From Rhodospirillaceae bacterium (GTDB lineage: Bacteria; Pseudomonadota; Alphaproteobacteria; Rhodospirillales; Rhodospirillaceae), in contig JABJAH010000032.1 of NCBI GenBank assembly GCA_018666155.1, positions 17,028 through 81,027 on the forward strand: DNA of 64,000 nt, in the 5' to 3' direction. The position numbers and the translations under genes were made by a program. Position 1 is the first letter of the stretch; each line of letters starts with the position of its first letter. This document shows positions 44,779 to 54,121 of the stretch, piece after piece. The notes under the pieces were generated by a model. The model saw only the letters and a list, made by a program, of their open reading frames with translations. It had not been told where the DNA came from and did not search any database.

Positions 44779-44799
44779 GCTGAGCGGCGAGAAGGGAAA

Positions 44800-45318
44800 G
44801 TGGCTATTCGGCTATTAGGACTTGATCCTGGCCTGCGCGCGACAGGGTGGGGCATCGTCGATGCGGACGGCAATACTTTGTCTGCTGTCGCTAACGGAAC
44901 CGTGTGTCCTGATGACAAAGCACCTCTGGCAGAGCGGCTGCATTTCATTTTCTCGGAAGTCAGCAAAGTTATTCGTGACCATGAGCCAAATGAATGTGCG
45001 ATCGAAGAAACGTTCGTGAATAAGAACCCGACCTCAACGCTGAAGCTCGGCCATGCCCGGGCAGCTGCAATGCTATCAGCGGCGGAAGCGGGCTTGCTGG
45101 TCGCCGAGTACACGCCCAACGCCGTTAAAAAAGCAGTTGTTGGAGCGGGGCATGCGGGCAAGCAGCAAGTTGAGGCCATGGTTCGTATGCTTCTACCGGG
45201 CCATGCACCAGAGTCTTCAGACGCCGCTGACGCTCTTGCAGTTGCGATTTGTCATGCTCATCATCGCGTGTCCGCTGACCGTTTGAGCAAAGCCATAGCG
45301 GGAGGTCGATCCCGGTGA
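44800..45318 (+). CDS. ruvC: Holliday junction resolvase RuvC
   Basis: This 172-residue protein starts at GTG. Catalytic acidic residues are visible: Asp9 in LLGLDPGLRATGWG, Glu in AIEETFVNKNPTSTLKLG and Asp in SSDAADALAVAICHAH. It cuts Holliday junctions after RuvAB migration. The stop overlaps the ruvA start by four bases. No clear LexA box (GTTC-N7-GTTC) is seen upstream. Confidence 0.97.
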   Translation: MAIRLLGLDPGLRATGWGIVDADGNTLSAVANGTVCPDDKAPLAERLHFIFSEVSKVIRDHEPNECAIEETFVNKNPTSTLKLGHARAAAMLSAAEAGLLVAEYTPNAVKKAVVGAGHAGKQQVEAMVRMLLPGHAPESSDAADALAVAICHAHHRVSADRLSKAIAGGRSR

Positions 45319-45950
45319 TCGCGAAACTCAAAGGTCTTGTCGATAGCGTGGGCGACGATTGGGCAGTCATCGATGTTGCTGGTGTCGGATATCGCGTGTT
45401 CTGTTCGTCGCGTACGCTCACCGCTCTGCCGAGTGCTGGGGAAGCGGTGAGTCTTTTGATCGAGACTCATGTGCGAGAGGACCATATTCATCTCTATGGC
45501 TTTGGTTCCGTTGCTGAGAAAGACGCGTTCCAATTCGTGACTAAAGTTCAAGGCGTAGGAACAAAAGTCGCTTTGGCGATTCTATCTGTTTTGAGCCCAG
45601 ATCAAATGGCGCAAGCCATCGCAGCTCAAGACAAAACGGCGTTCACCCGTGCCAGCGGTGTTGGCCCGAAATTAGCTGCCCGCATCGTTACTGAATTGAA
45701 AGACAAGGTGGGCAGTATTGCTGCGGTTCCCGCGTTGTCTGGAGCGTCTGCAGGAAAGAGCAAGGGTCGTTCGGTTGCAGACTCAGCCGCTGCCCTCGTC
45801 GAAGATGCCGTCTCGGCTTTGGTTAATCTGGGCTTTGGTCGGGCTGATGCTTTTGGTGCGGTTAGTCGCGCGGCGCACAAAGACCCGGGTGGGCAAAACC
45901 TCGACGAATTGATCCGCGACGGATTGAAGGACCTCTCGAGCGATGGCTGA
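45315..45950 (+). CDS. ruvA: Holliday junction branch migration protein RuvA
   Basis: This 211-residue protein starts at GTG and has the RuvA OB-fold start [29 protein letters not shown], the HhH regions [17 protein letters not shown] and [20 protein letters not shown], and the C-terminal domain that contacts RuvB ([19 protein letters not shown]). It overlaps ruvB by eight bases. Confidence 0.97.
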   Translation: MIAKLKGLVDSVGDDWAVIDVAGVGYRVFCSSRTLTALPSAGEAVSLLIETHVREDHIHLYGFGSVAEKDAFQFVTKVQGVGTKVALAILSVLSPDQMAQAIAAQDKTAFTRASGVGPKLAARIVTELKDKVGSIAAVPALSGASAGKSKGRSVADSAAALVEDAVSALVNLGFGRADAFGAVSRAAHKDPGGQNLDELIRDGLKDLSSDG

Positions 45951-46977
45951 AGACCGAATTATCTCAGGTGGGTCCCAATCGGAAGACGCGGACGCGAAGT
46001 TGCGTCCTCAGCGGCTGAAAGAATTTATTGGCCAGCGTCAGCTATGTGAGAACCTTAGTGTATTTATCTCGGCAGCGTCCGGCCGCAATGAGCCTCTCGA
46101 CCATGTTCTGCTTCATGGCCCCCCTGGCTTAGGTAAGACGACCTTGGCTCAAATTGTATCGCGTGAGCTCGGAGTAGGCTTTCGCGCGACATCGGGGCCG
46201 ATGATTGCCAAGGCGGGGGACCTAGCGGCAATTCTGACCAACCTTGAGGCCAGAGATGTTTTGTTCATCGACGAAATCCATCGCCTCAATCCGGCCATAG
46301 AAGAAGTGTTGTATCCAGCAATGGAAGATTTCCAGCTGGACCTCATTATCGGAGAAGGTCCAGCGGCCAGGTCGGTGCGGATAGAATTGCAGCCATTTAC
46401 GCTTGTTGGCGCGACGACACGTTCTGGGTTACTGACCACGCCGCTCAGAGACCGGTTTGGCATTCCGTTGCGACTTGAGTTTTACAAACCGACGGAGCTT
46501 GTGAGTATCGTGGAACGAGGTGCGGCAATCATGGGATTTGATTTAGCCGCAGATGGTGCTTTGGAAATTGCTAAGCGTTCACGTGGCACGCCACGTGTTG
46601 CTGGCCGGCTTTTAAGGCGTGTCCGTGATTTCGCCGCCGTTGATGAAGTCTCGATGGTTGATGCCAAGGCAGCTGACGCCGCTCTAAAACGATTGGACGT
46701 TGACGCGCTTGGCCTCGATGCAATGGATCGACGTTATCTTACCTGTATTGCAGAGTATTATGGCGGCGGCCCAGTAGGCGTGGATACGCTGTCAGCGGCG
46801 CTCGCGGAGGAACGCGACACACTTGAAGATGTTGTTGAGCCATTTCTTATTCAGCAAGGTTTATTGCAAAGGACGCCACGAGGGCGAGTTCTTGCAGACA
46901 GTGGATATCGTCACATCGGACTTGCTGTCCCGCAACGGGATCAGGCTCAATTCGATATGCTTGGTGACGACGCGTGA
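45943..46977 (+). CDS. ruvB: Holliday junction helicase RuvB
   Basis: This 344-residue AAA+ motor has [12 protein letters not shown], Walker [13 protein letters not shown], Walker [26 protein letters not shown], sensor 1 [19 protein letters not shown] and the winged-helix end [20 protein letters not shown]. It drives branch migration with RuvA. Confidence 0.98.
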   Translation: MAEDRIISGGSQSEDADAKLRPQRLKEFIGQRQLCENLSVFISAASGRNEPLDHVLLHGPPGLGKTTLAQIVSRELGVGFRATSGPMIAKAGDLAAILTNLEARDVLFIDEIHRLNPAIEEVLYPAMEDFQLDLIIGEGPAARSVRIELQPFTLVGATTRSGLLTTPLRDRFGIPLRLEFYKPTELVSIVERGAAIMGFDLAADGALEIAKRSRGTPRVAGRLLRRVRDFAAVDEVSMVDAKAADAALKRLDVDALGLDAMDRRYLTCIAEYYGGGPVGVDTLSAALAEERDTLEDVVEPFLIQQGLLQRTPRGRVLADSGYRHIGLAVPQRDQAQFDMLGDDA

Positions 46978-47444
46978 CGACGAACCTACCGAGGGCAACG
47001 GCCGGTAAGATGGATGGCAATGTTCATCTCTATCCGTTGCGCGTGTATTACGAAGAAACCGACGCCGGACGCATGGTTTATCATGCCGCCTATCTAAAGT
47101 TCGCCGAACGCGCCCGAACAGAAATGATGCGGGTCAATGGCCTTGACCATACCGAAATGATTGAGAAATTTGGTTTGGTCTTTGCCGTTCATTCCGCTGA
47201 AATTCGATACCTCCGGCAAGCGAAATTAGAAGACGAACTTATTGTGCAGACCACTGTCACCGCCTTAGGCGGTGCATCAATGACGATGGATCAGCGTATC
47301 AGTTTAGTTGGCGACGATGGTATCGGTCCTGCGATATCCAACATACAAATTAAGCTGGTGATCGTGGATGAGGGCGGTAAGCCCCAACGTTTGCCAACAC
47401 ATATAAAATCAGCACTTGAACGCTTACGTGATGAGAAGGGTTAA
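46974..47444 (+). CDS. ybgC: Tol-Pal associated acyl-CoA thioesterase YbgC
   Basis: This hotdog-fold thioesterase has [33 protein letters not shown] with the catalytic Asp and the VYH motif. I keep the GTG at 46974, which overlaps the ruvB stop (156 residues). The ATG at 47010 would give a length closer to E. coli YbgC, and the choice is uncertain. It heads the tol-pal genes. Confidence 0.93.
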   Translation: MTTNLPRATAGKMDGNVHLYPLRVYYEETDAGRMVYHAAYLKFAERARTEMMRVNGLDHTEMIEKFGLVFAVHSAEIRYLRQAKLEDELIVQTTVTALGGASMTMDQRISLVGDDGIGPAISNIQIKLVIVDEGGKPQRLPTHIKSALERLRDEKG

Positions 47445-47450
47445 CGAGGC

Positions 47451-48176
47451 ATGGAAGTAGAATCTGTCGGCGCCCTCGGTGCCCTCGCAACACAGTCTGA
47501 ATTTTCGCTTTGGGGCCTCTTTCTTCAAGCGGACGTTATCGTCAAATCCGTCATGCTGTTCTTGGCAGCTGCGTCGCTTTGGAGTTGGGCCATCATATTC
47601 GACAAAGTGTTACGCATAAGATCTTTGACCAAGCGTGCGGAGAAGTTTGAAGAGAAATTCTGGTCGGGTAGTTCCTTAGAAGAATTGTATGACCGCGTTG
47701 GTCCGCGTCCGCCTGACCCAATGTCCTCTATCTTTGTTGCCGCGATGCGTGAATGGCGGCGCTCATCGTCCAAAAACAAGGATGGCAAGCCTGAAAATAT
47801 TGCGGGATTGGGACAGCGCATTGATCGCGTTATGCGTATCAGCTTAGAGCGTGAAATGGATCAGTTGCAGAGCCGAATGACGTTTCTAGCCTCGACGGGA
47901 GCGGTGGCACCCTTCGTTGGCCTGTTCGGCACGGTCTGGGGAATTATGAACACGTTCACGGCTATCGGTGCATCCAGCGATACAAGTTTGGCCACGGTTG
48001 CGCCGGGCATCGCAGAGGCGTTGTTCGCCACAGCTCTAGGTCTGGTCGCAGCCATTCCCGCCGTCATCGCGTTCAATTCAATATCTTCTGATATGAATCG
48101 GTACGCGCTTCGCCTCGAAAACTTCGCTGGCGAATTCGGCGCGATTTTGTCCCGCCAACTCGAAGAGCGGACCTAA
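47451..48176 (+). CDS. tolQ: TolQ, Tol-Pal proton channel subunit
   Basis: This 241-residue inner-membrane protein has three helices (near residues 27-47, 140-165 and 180-205). LASTGAVAPFVGLFGTVWGIMNTFTAIG and VAPGIAEALFATALGLVAAIPAVIAFN are the channel-forming pair with their conserved Thr and Pro. It uses proton motive force with TolR to energise TolA during division. Confidence 0.97.
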   Translation: MEVESVGALGALATQSEFSLWGLFLQADVIVKSVMLFLAAASLWSWAIIFDKVLRIRSLTKRAEKFEEKFWSGSSLEELYDRVGPRPPDPMSSIFVAAMREWRRSSSKNKDGKPENIAGLGQRIDRVMRISLEREMDQLQSRMTFLASTGAVAPFVGLFGTVWGIMNTFTAIGASSDTSLATVAPGIAEALFATALGLVAAIPAVIAFNSISSDMNRYALRLENFAGEFGAILSRQLEERT

Positions 48177-48179
48177 GTC

Positions 48180-48620
48180 ATGGGTATGTTTGTCCAGCCC
48201 AATGAGGGTGGAGGCGGTTCACGACGCAAGCCCTATCGACCGATGGCGGAGATCAATGTCACGCCCATGGTTGATGTCATGTTGGTGCTGCTAGTTATCT
48301 TCATCGTTGCAGCACCGCTTCTAACAACCGGTGTCGATGTCGACCTTCCTGAAGCCACAACACCAAACCTCCCTCAAGATAACCAAGCGCTAACGATCAA
48401 CGTGAACAAAGAAGGTGTCACGCTGCAAAACACGGCGGTAGAACTTGAAAACCTAGGGGCGCGACTAAAGGCCGTGAGCGAATCAAATCCCGATGTCCGT
48501 ATTTATGTCCGTGCCGATAAATCTCTCTCCTACGGCACCGTCATGAATGTCATGTCAGAAATTTATAGAGCCGGGCTGCGCAATGCCGCGCTGGTGACTG
48601 ATCCACCCGCGGGGCGCTAG
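48180..48620 (+). CDS. tolR: TolR, Tol-Pal subunit
   Basis: This 146-residue protein has one membrane helix with the essential Asp32 (MAEINVTPMVDVMLVLLVIFIVAAPLL) and a periplasmic domain ending YGTVMNVMSEIYRAGLRNAALVTD. It lies three bases after tolQ. Confidence 0.97.
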   Translation: MGMFVQPNEGGGGSRRKPYRPMAEINVTPMVDVMLVLLVIFIVAAPLLTTGVDVDLPEATTPNLPQDNQALTINVNKEGVTLQNTAVELENLGARLKAVSESNPDVRIYVRADKSLSYGTVMNVMSEIYRAGLRNAALVTDPPAGR

Positions 48621-48631
48621 GGTAGCCAAGC

Positions 48632-49417
48632 ATGGGCAAAAGTTTTCTTCTTTCGGCCGTTCTGCATAGCTTGGTTGTCGTGTTCGCTTGGATCGGGATG
48701 CCGATGTTCAAACGCGACATTGTCGATGTTGAAACGCCTATTGTCGTTGAGCTGGTAACCATTGCCGAAGTGACCGCAGCACCGCCGCCCAAGCCGGAAC
48801 CAGAACCCGAGCCAGAACCTGCACCAGAGCCTGCGCCTGCGCCTCCACCACCCGAGCCGGAAAAGCCGCCACCGCCGGAACCAGAGTCGGTTCCAGCTCC
48901 ACCAGAGCAAGTCGCCGACCTACCGACGCCAAGCAAGGTCGCAGCACCGCCGCGTAAGCCGGACCCTCCAAAGAAGGATTCGTTCGATCAGCTCGTAAGT
49001 TTGGTCAAGGACTTGGAGCAGGAAGTTTCTAAGCGACCGCCACCAACTGAACCGGAACTGATCGACGAAGAACCGGACGAGCGATTGAGAACATTGCAGA
49101 CCGCCGATAGGGCGACATTAAGTGAGCGAGATGCAATCAGGGCTCATATAGAAAACTGTTGGCGTATTGATCCAGGTAAAGAAGGGATTCAAAACCTGAC
49201 CGTCGACATACGGGTATCTATCCAGCCTGACGGAAGTGTGCGGCAGGCAATTATTGAAGATACAGGGCGATATTTTTCGGAGCCCTCGTTTCGGACGTTT
49301 GCCGACAGTGCACGCACGGCTGTACTCAGTTGCAGCAACATCCCAATCTCGCCACAAAGATACGAAACTTTTAAAGAAATCGTATTTACTTTCACACCCC
49401 AGGGACGGCTGAACTAG
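48632..49417 (+). CDS. tolA: TolA-like energy transducer with proline-rich linker
   Basis: This 261-residue protein has an N-terminal membrane helix (SFLLSAVLHSLVVVFAWIG), a Pro/Glu-rich middle (about 48-120, with repeated PEPEP units) and a C-terminal TolA/TonB-like domain (ERDAIRAHIENCWRIDPG to YETFKEIVFTF). In E. coli the middle of TolA is a long Lys/Ala helix; here it is short and proline-rich as in TonB. The position between tolR and tolB supports TolA. Confidence 0.9.
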   Translation: MGKSFLLSAVLHSLVVVFAWIGMPMFKRDIVDVETPIVVELVTIAEVTAAPPPKPEPEPEPEPAPEPAPAPPPPEPEKPPPPEPESVPAPPEQVADLPTPSKVAAPPRKPDPPKKDSFDQLVSLVKDLEQEVSKRPPPTEPELIDEEPDERLRTLQTADRATLSERDAIRAHIENCWRIDPGKEGIQNLTVDIRVSIQPDGSVRQAIIEDTGRYFSEPSFRTFADSARTAVLSCSNIPISPQRYETFKEIVFTFTPQGRLN

Positions 49418-49501
49418 GTTTGACATGTTATCTTTGACAAAATGGGTTACTCCCGTTGCTCTGATAGTTTTGGATAGACGGGAAGGGGAGGTCAGTTAAG
49501 C

Positions 49502-50827
49502 GTGCGTGATTTTTGGATAACGCTATCGAGCGCAGTGGTCGCGCTTCTTCTATCATTTGGTGCGCAAGCGCAGGTTCAGATTGATATTACCCGTGGTCGG
49601 GTTGAGCCGATGCCGATCGCAGTTGCGAATTTCCCGGGTAATGACGAAGAGTCCAATCGGGTCGGACGCGACGTGAGTTCTGTCATTTCAAATGATTTGG
49701 AGCGCTCTGGGCTTTTCCGTCCGGTCGACCGCGAGGCGTTTATTCAGGCTCTGCCTTCGCTCGATGTCCAACCACGCTTTGCGGATTGGCGCGCTCTTAG
49801 TGCGCAGGCATTGGTTCAGGGTGAGATTGAAACCCAGCCGGACGGACAAATGCGGGTCGCGTTCAGGCTTTGGGATGTCTTTGGCGGCCAACAAATGGTT
49901 GGTCAGGCCTATGTGACCCAGCCCGAGAATTGGCGTCGGGTCGCGCATATTATTGCGGACGCGATCTATACACAGATCACAGGTGAGACCGGCTATTTCG
50001 ATACTCGAGTTGTTTACGTCTCTGAAAGCGGCCCTGGAACGGCGCGTATCAAACGTCTCGCCATTATGGATCAAGATGGATCCGGTCACCGCTTTTTGAC
50101 TGATGGCTCAGCTCTTGTGCTCACGCCAAGGTTCTCACCGACCGCTCAGGAAATCACTTACCTATCCTATTTTCGCAACGTTCCTCGAGTTTACCTGTTC
50201 AATATTGATACGGGTCGGCAGGAGCTTCTTGGCGACTTTCCGGGAATGACCTACGCCCCTCGGTTCTCGCCCGACGGCAACAAAGTAACTTTTTCAATGG
50301 CGGCCGATGGAAATTCTGAGATTTATGAGATGGATCTCCGAACCCGCCGAACTCTGCGCCTTACCAATCACCCGGCAATCGATACGTCATCGTCATATGC
50401 ACCAGACGGTCGCCAATTGACCTTCAACTCTGATCGTGGCGGTAGTCAGCAAATCTACGTGATGAACTCTGACGGTTCAGACACCCGGCGGATCAGTTTC
50501 GGCGATGGCCGCTACGCGACGCCGGTCTGGTCGCCACGGGGGGACTTGATTGCATTTACACGCATTAGTCGTGGAACGTTCTATATTGGGGTTATGGACC
50601 CCGACGGCAAAAATGAGCGGTTGTTGGCACAAGGTTTTCTTGTGGAATCGCCAACTTGGGCTCCAAACGGCCGTGTTTTGATGTATTTTGCCCAGTCGGC
50701 GAGACGTGCGGATGGGTCTGGAGGGCGAACCAGACTCTATTCGATCGATCTAACAGGATACAACCAAAGGGAGATGGTGACCCCGCAGGATGCCTCGGAT
50801 CCGGCTTGGTCTCCGCTTATTCCGTAG
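49502..50827 (+). CDS. tolB: TolB, periplasmic Tol-Pal protein
   Basis: This 441-residue protein starts at GTG. A signal peptide ends near residue 23 (GAQAQ). An N-terminal alpha/beta domain ([13 protein letters not shown]) is followed by a beta-propeller with repeated [27 protein letters not shown] blades. TolB links Pal with TolA. Confidence 0.97.
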   Translation: MRDFWITLSSAVVALLLSFGAQAQVQIDITRGRVEPMPIAVANFPGNDEESNRVGRDVSSVISNDLERSGLFRPVDREAFIQALPSLDVQPRFADWRALSAQALVQGEIETQPDGQMRVAFRLWDVFGGQQMVGQAYVTQPENWRRVAHIIADAIYTQITGETGYFDTRVVYVSESGPGTARIKRLAIMDQDGSGHRFLTDGSALVLTPRFSPTAQEITYLSYFRNVPRVYLFNIDTGRQELLGDFPGMTYAPRFSPDGNKVTFSMAADGNSEIYEMDLRTRRTLRLTNHPAIDTSSSYAPDGRQLTFNSDRGGSQQIYVMNSDGSDTRRISFGDGRYATPVWSPRGDLIAFTRISRGTFYIGVMDPDGKNERLLAQGFLVESPTWAPNGRVLMYFAQSARRADGSGGRTRLYSIDLTGYNQREMVTPQDASDPAWSPLIP

Positions 50828-50915
50828 GTTGCTCTACCCAAAAAAATTGAAACCAAAGCCGTTCTCGCGTGTTTTTATTGCGGGAATTGCTAATGGAATA
50901 ACTTGCGTCCCACCA

Positions 50916-50937
50916 TGCACCTGATAAAACAGGTGCA
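50916..50937. repeat. Perfect 8-bp inverted repeat between tolB and pal
   Basis: TGCACCTG and CAGGTGCA flank ATAAAA about 60 bases upstream of pal. No T-run follows, so it is more like an operator or RNA-stability hairpin than a terminator. Confidence 0.4.
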
Positions 50938-50996
50938 GAAAATAGCCGTTTTGTGCATAGTTACGTCAGTCTTGTGACCGAAGGGGAATAAATAAA

Positions 50997-51494
50997 ATGA
51001 TGGTCCGTTTCACTAGCGCCGTCGCCGCACTTGCTCTGTTAGCTGCCTGTGCAGGCAATAATGACGACATGGATTCAGATTCTATGTCGACCAGTCAGCC
51101 CGCACCTGCCGCGGCGTCTACTCCGTCTGGTCCGGCAATGGATTCAGCCGAATATTTCAACACGGTGGTTGGCAACGGTGTGTATTTTGGTCTCGACCAA
51201 TACAACCTCAATGCTGCCGCTCAAGCGACACTCCGCGGACAGGCATCTTGGCTCGGCCAGAACCCGTCACAGTCGGTTGTTGTTGAAGGGCACTGCGATG
51301 AGCGCGGAACCCGTGAATACAACCTTGGCCTCGGCGAACGCCGTGCCAATGCGGCTAAAGACTACCTTGTTTCTTTGGGTGTCGCGCCTAGCCGGGTTCG
51401 GACAATTTCATACGGTAAAGAACGGCCAGTATGTGTGGCCTCCAGCGATGATTGCTGGAGCCGGAACCGTCGCGGCGTTTCTGTCGTACAGTAA
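50997..51494 (+). CDS. pal: Pal, peptidoglycan-associated lipoprotein
   Basis: This 165-residue lipoprotein has the lipobox LLAAC with Cys19 and an OmpA-like domain (VVVEGHCDERGTREYNLGLGERRANAAKDYL) that binds peptidoglycan. It anchors the outer membrane to the wall and is handled by TolB. AAGGGGAA lies before the ATG; a second ATG follows directly. Confidence 0.97.
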   Translation: MMVRFTSAVAALALLAACAGNNDDMDSDSMSTSQPAPAAASTPSGPAMDSAEYFNTVVGNGVYFGLDQYNLNAAAQATLRGQASWLGQNPSQSVVVEGHCDERGTREYNLGLGERRANAAKDYLVSLGVAPSRVRTISYGKERPVCVASSDDCWSRNRRGVSVVQ

Positions 51495-51538
51495 ATTTTG
51501 ATCGAAAGCCGTTGATTGGCTTTCGGGACTAAGTGTTA

Positions 51539-51575
51539 AAAACGGCGGCGCTCTGCATTGCAGAGGCCGCCGTTT
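51539..51575 (+). terminator. Strong hairpin after pal, possible partial terminator
   Basis: AAACGGCGGC and GCCGCCGTTT enclose a second stem CTCTGCA/TGCAGAG, giving a long perfect hairpin followed only by GCCTTATTTC. It may reduce read-through to cpoB or protect the upstream mRNA. Confidence 0.5.
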
Positions 51576-51636
51576 GCCTTATTTCTGCCGTGCGTCCACG
51601 GTAAGACGCGTGCCTCACCAAGTAAGTTGTTGCGCT

Positions 51637-52908
51637 ATGACCTTTCATTTCTTTTCGTCGTTGAAACGTACTGGACAACTGTCCGTCCTGTTCTTGCTGT
51701 TGGTCGCAGTGCCTGCGGCCATCGCTCAGACTCCGCTCGATATGCGAATTATGAACGAGCGTCTTGGGCAACTTGAACGTCAACTCCAAAGCCTTCAGGG
51801 CCCGGTCGGCGGAAACATTCAAACGCCGGCTGCACCAGCGGATACTGGAACTGTTAATCAGGCTATGCCGGTTGATGTTGCTAGCCGCATTCAAATTCGC
51901 GTCCAGCAATTAGAGCGTTTGGTTGAAACCTTGACAGGGCAGGTCGAGGAAACACGCTTCGAAGTCACGCGCATGCGGGCTGAGTTGCAGCAGATGTCGA
52001 ACGATGTGTCATATCGTCTAGCCGTATTAGAGCAGGCGGCCGGAGTATCAGCTGCCGTTGCAGCCCCATCCGCGACGCAATTCGGTTCAGTTTCACCTCA
52101 GCCAATTCAAGCGCCCGTCGCGCCAGCGATACAGGCACAAGTGAGTGGACCTGACGCGACCAGGTTGGCCCCAAATTTAGACATGCCGATGTCTGCACCC
52201 GTACAGCCGCAGCCGCAGATAATGGCGCCGGGTGTGCCATCATCTGTCACCACAGAAGTCGCTCCCGGCACGGTACTCACCGCGCCTGCGCAAACAGGGC
52301 CTGTGAACCAAGGAAACACGTTCGGCGTTCTTCGCACCGATTCTGATGGAGAGGTATTACCGCCATCACCGCTTTCGGAGGCGGCGCAGGCATTCCCTCC
52401 ACCTCAAGCTGCCCCCGTGGCACCTCCAAATATCCAGGCCGCGCCAACACCCGGCCCTGTGGCGACCGCGCGAATTGGAACGGCACCGGATCCGACGACG
52501 GAATTTACCGCCTTGCCAGTGGGTCCGCCTAAAGAGCAGTACGACTACGCGTTCAATATTCTGCGTCAGGCGGATTATGCGCGGGCCGAGAAAGCGCTGC
52601 GCTTATTCCTTGAAGCCAACGCTACGGATGACCTCGCCGGAAATGCTCAATATTGGCTTGGCGAAACCTACTATGTGCGCGGAGATTTTGAGCAGGCCGC
52701 GGTAGAGTTCTTGTCGGGCTATCAGACCTATCCAAGCAGTACAAAAGGGCCCGACAACCTCTTGAAGTTAGGGCTATCTATGGCGCGTCTGGGGCAAACC
52801 GATGGGGCGTGTACGGCACTGACACGGCTGGCGACAGAATATCCATCAGCAAACGATACCATCCGCCGACGCGCGCAAACGGAGCGGGCCCGTTTGAAAT
52901 GCGCATAG
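51637..52908 (+). CDS. cpoB: CpoB (YbgF), Tol-Pal accessory TPR protein
   Basis: I start this 423-residue protein at the ATG at 51637, since the extra upstream codons have no signal-peptide character; no strong ribosome site is seen. A signal peptide ends near residue 31 (AAIAQ). A coiled coil (MNERLGQLERQLQSL), a long Pro/Ala/Gln-rich region (about 150-285) and C-terminal TPR repeats (YDYAFNILRQADYARAEKALRLFLE and on) follow. CpoB coordinates cell-wall synthesis with outer-membrane constriction. The proline-rich insert makes it longer than the E. coli protein. Confidence 0.92.
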   Translation: MTFHFFSSLKRTGQLSVLFLLLVAVPAAIAQTPLDMRIMNERLGQLERQLQSLQGPVGGNIQTPAAPADTGTVNQAMPVDVASRIQIRVQQLERLVETLTGQVEETRFEVTRMRAELQQMSNDVSYRLAVLEQAAGVSAAVAAPSATQFGSVSPQPIQAPVAPAIQAQVSGPDATRLAPNLDMPMSAPVQPQPQIMAPGVPSSVTTEVAPGTVLTAPAQTGPVNQGNTFGVLRTDSDGEVLPPSPLSEAAQAFPPPQAAPVAPPNIQAAPTPGPVATARIGTAPDPTTEFTALPVGPPKEQYDYAFNILRQADYARAEKALRLFLEANATDDLAGNAQYWLGETYYVRGDFEQAAVEFLSGYQTYPSSTKGPDNLLKLGLSMARLGQTDGACTALTRLATEYPSANDTIRRRAQTERARLKCA

Positions 52909-52911
52909 CGC

Positions 52912-53949
52912 ATGCCAAAGGTCATCGAAAATTCAAATAACCTGACGACCGGCACTTCGGTTTCTTCAGGCACCTTCGCCCGTTTTATGGATGCGTTTGG
53001 GCCATTTGCGGCCGGGGGCCGTATTGCCGTCGCCGTGTCAGGCGGGCCGGACAGCATGGCTTTGTGCCACCTTTCTAAAGAATGGGCAGATTTTCGCGGA
53101 TTGCGGGTTGTGGGACTGACAGTCGATCATCGTCTGAGGGACGAAGGCCGAACTGAATCTCAACAGGTTTCCAAGTGGCTTGAAGCCGTCGAAATGGAGC
53201 ATGAGACGCTGACCTGGGAGCAGGGTGAATCGGTTAAGGCTCTCGATCGGAGTCCTCAGGCCGCTGCGCGTGATGCGCGGTTTGGCCTGCTGTGTGGTTG
53301 GTGTCGTGAGAATGATATCGTCGCGTTGATGACTGCGCATCATGCTGATGATCAGGCAGAGACATTTCTTTACAGGTTAGTGCGCGGGTCCGGTGTTAAT
53401 GGCCTTGCAGCAATTGCGCCCGAAACTATGAGAAACGAAGTGCGTATCTTGCGGCCACTGTTAAAGGCTTCAAAGGCAGATCTCATTTCAACTTGTGGAT
53501 CCCATGGACAGGATTGGGTGAATGATCCCAGCAATGGCGACGATGCCTTTGCCCGTGTCCGTTTGCGTAGAATTATGACCGCCCTAGAGCAAGAGGGGTT
53601 GCATCGTGACCGTCTACTCAAAACTGTAGACCATATGGCGCGTGCCAAGAGCGCCATTGATGCTGCAGTTGATGAACTGATGGACAGTTCTTCGATGCGG
53701 GCTGATGAGGGACCTATTGAAATCGATGTTGCAGCGTTAAATGAAGCGCCAGAAGAGATCGGTTTGCGTTGTCTGGCACGCTGTCTCATGCAGGTTTCTG
53801 GTGCCGTGTATCCGCCGCGTTTCGATAGCTTAACCAGTCTGTATAAAGCGCTAGACCCCACCAAATGGTCGGACCGAACTTTACATGGCTGTCAGCTAAG
53901 AATGAAAAGCACACAATTAGTGGTGTCGTTAGAGTCCCGAGAACGTTGA
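52912..53949 (+). CDS. tilS: tRNA(Ile)-lysidine synthase
   Basis: This 345-residue protein has the PP-loop ATPase motif SGGPDSMALCHL (43 onward), LTVDHRLRDEGRTESQQV and MTAHHADDQAETFLYRLVRGSGVNGL, typical of TilS, which modifies the CAU anticodon of one tRNA-Ile to read AUA. The C-terminal part is short. It begins three bases after cpoB. Confidence 0.95.
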   Translation: MPKVIENSNNLTTGTSVSSGTFARFMDAFGPFAAGGRIAVAVSGGPDSMALCHLSKEWADFRGLRVVGLTVDHRLRDEGRTESQQVSKWLEAVEMEHETLTWEQGESVKALDRSPQAAARDARFGLLCGWCRENDIVALMTAHHADDQAETFLYRLVRGSGVNGLAAIAPETMRNEVRILRPLLKASKADLISTCGSHGQDWVNDPSNGDDAFARVRLRRIMTALEQEGLHRDRLLKTVDHMARAKSAIDAAVDELMDSSSMRADEGPIEIDVAALNEAPEEIGLRCLARCLMQVSGAVYPPRFDSLTSLYKALDPTKWSDRTLHGCQLRMKSTQLVVSLESRER

Positions 53950-54040
53950 AAACCCTTGGGTTTCTGCGTTAACCAGCCTATTTAAACGGCCAATCATCCG
54001 AAAACAGCGAAAACGTGACACTTAGGTGTGCGTTTGGCAG

Positions 54041-54068
54041 CTTGCGTTATTGGGTGCGCGCCCTATTT
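54041..54068 (+). promoter_or_regulatory. Heat-shock (sigma-32-like) promoter for ftsH
   Basis: CTTGCGT (54041-54047) and CCCTATTT (54061-54068) are 13 bases apart, close to the sigma-32 consensus CTTGAAA-N13-CCCCATNT. It ends 53 bases before the ftsH start, a gene known to be heat-induced in many Proteobacteria. Judged by eye. Confidence 0.55.
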
Positions 54069-54121
54069 AATTGGGACATAAAGACGCATAAACGCGGGTC
54101 AAAAAGAATAAAGGGTCAGGT

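Noticed and set aside
44779..44799. LexA box before ruvC
   Set aside because: No GTTC-N7-GTTC is present in the short gap or in the gap before yebC, so SOS control is not supported by sequence.
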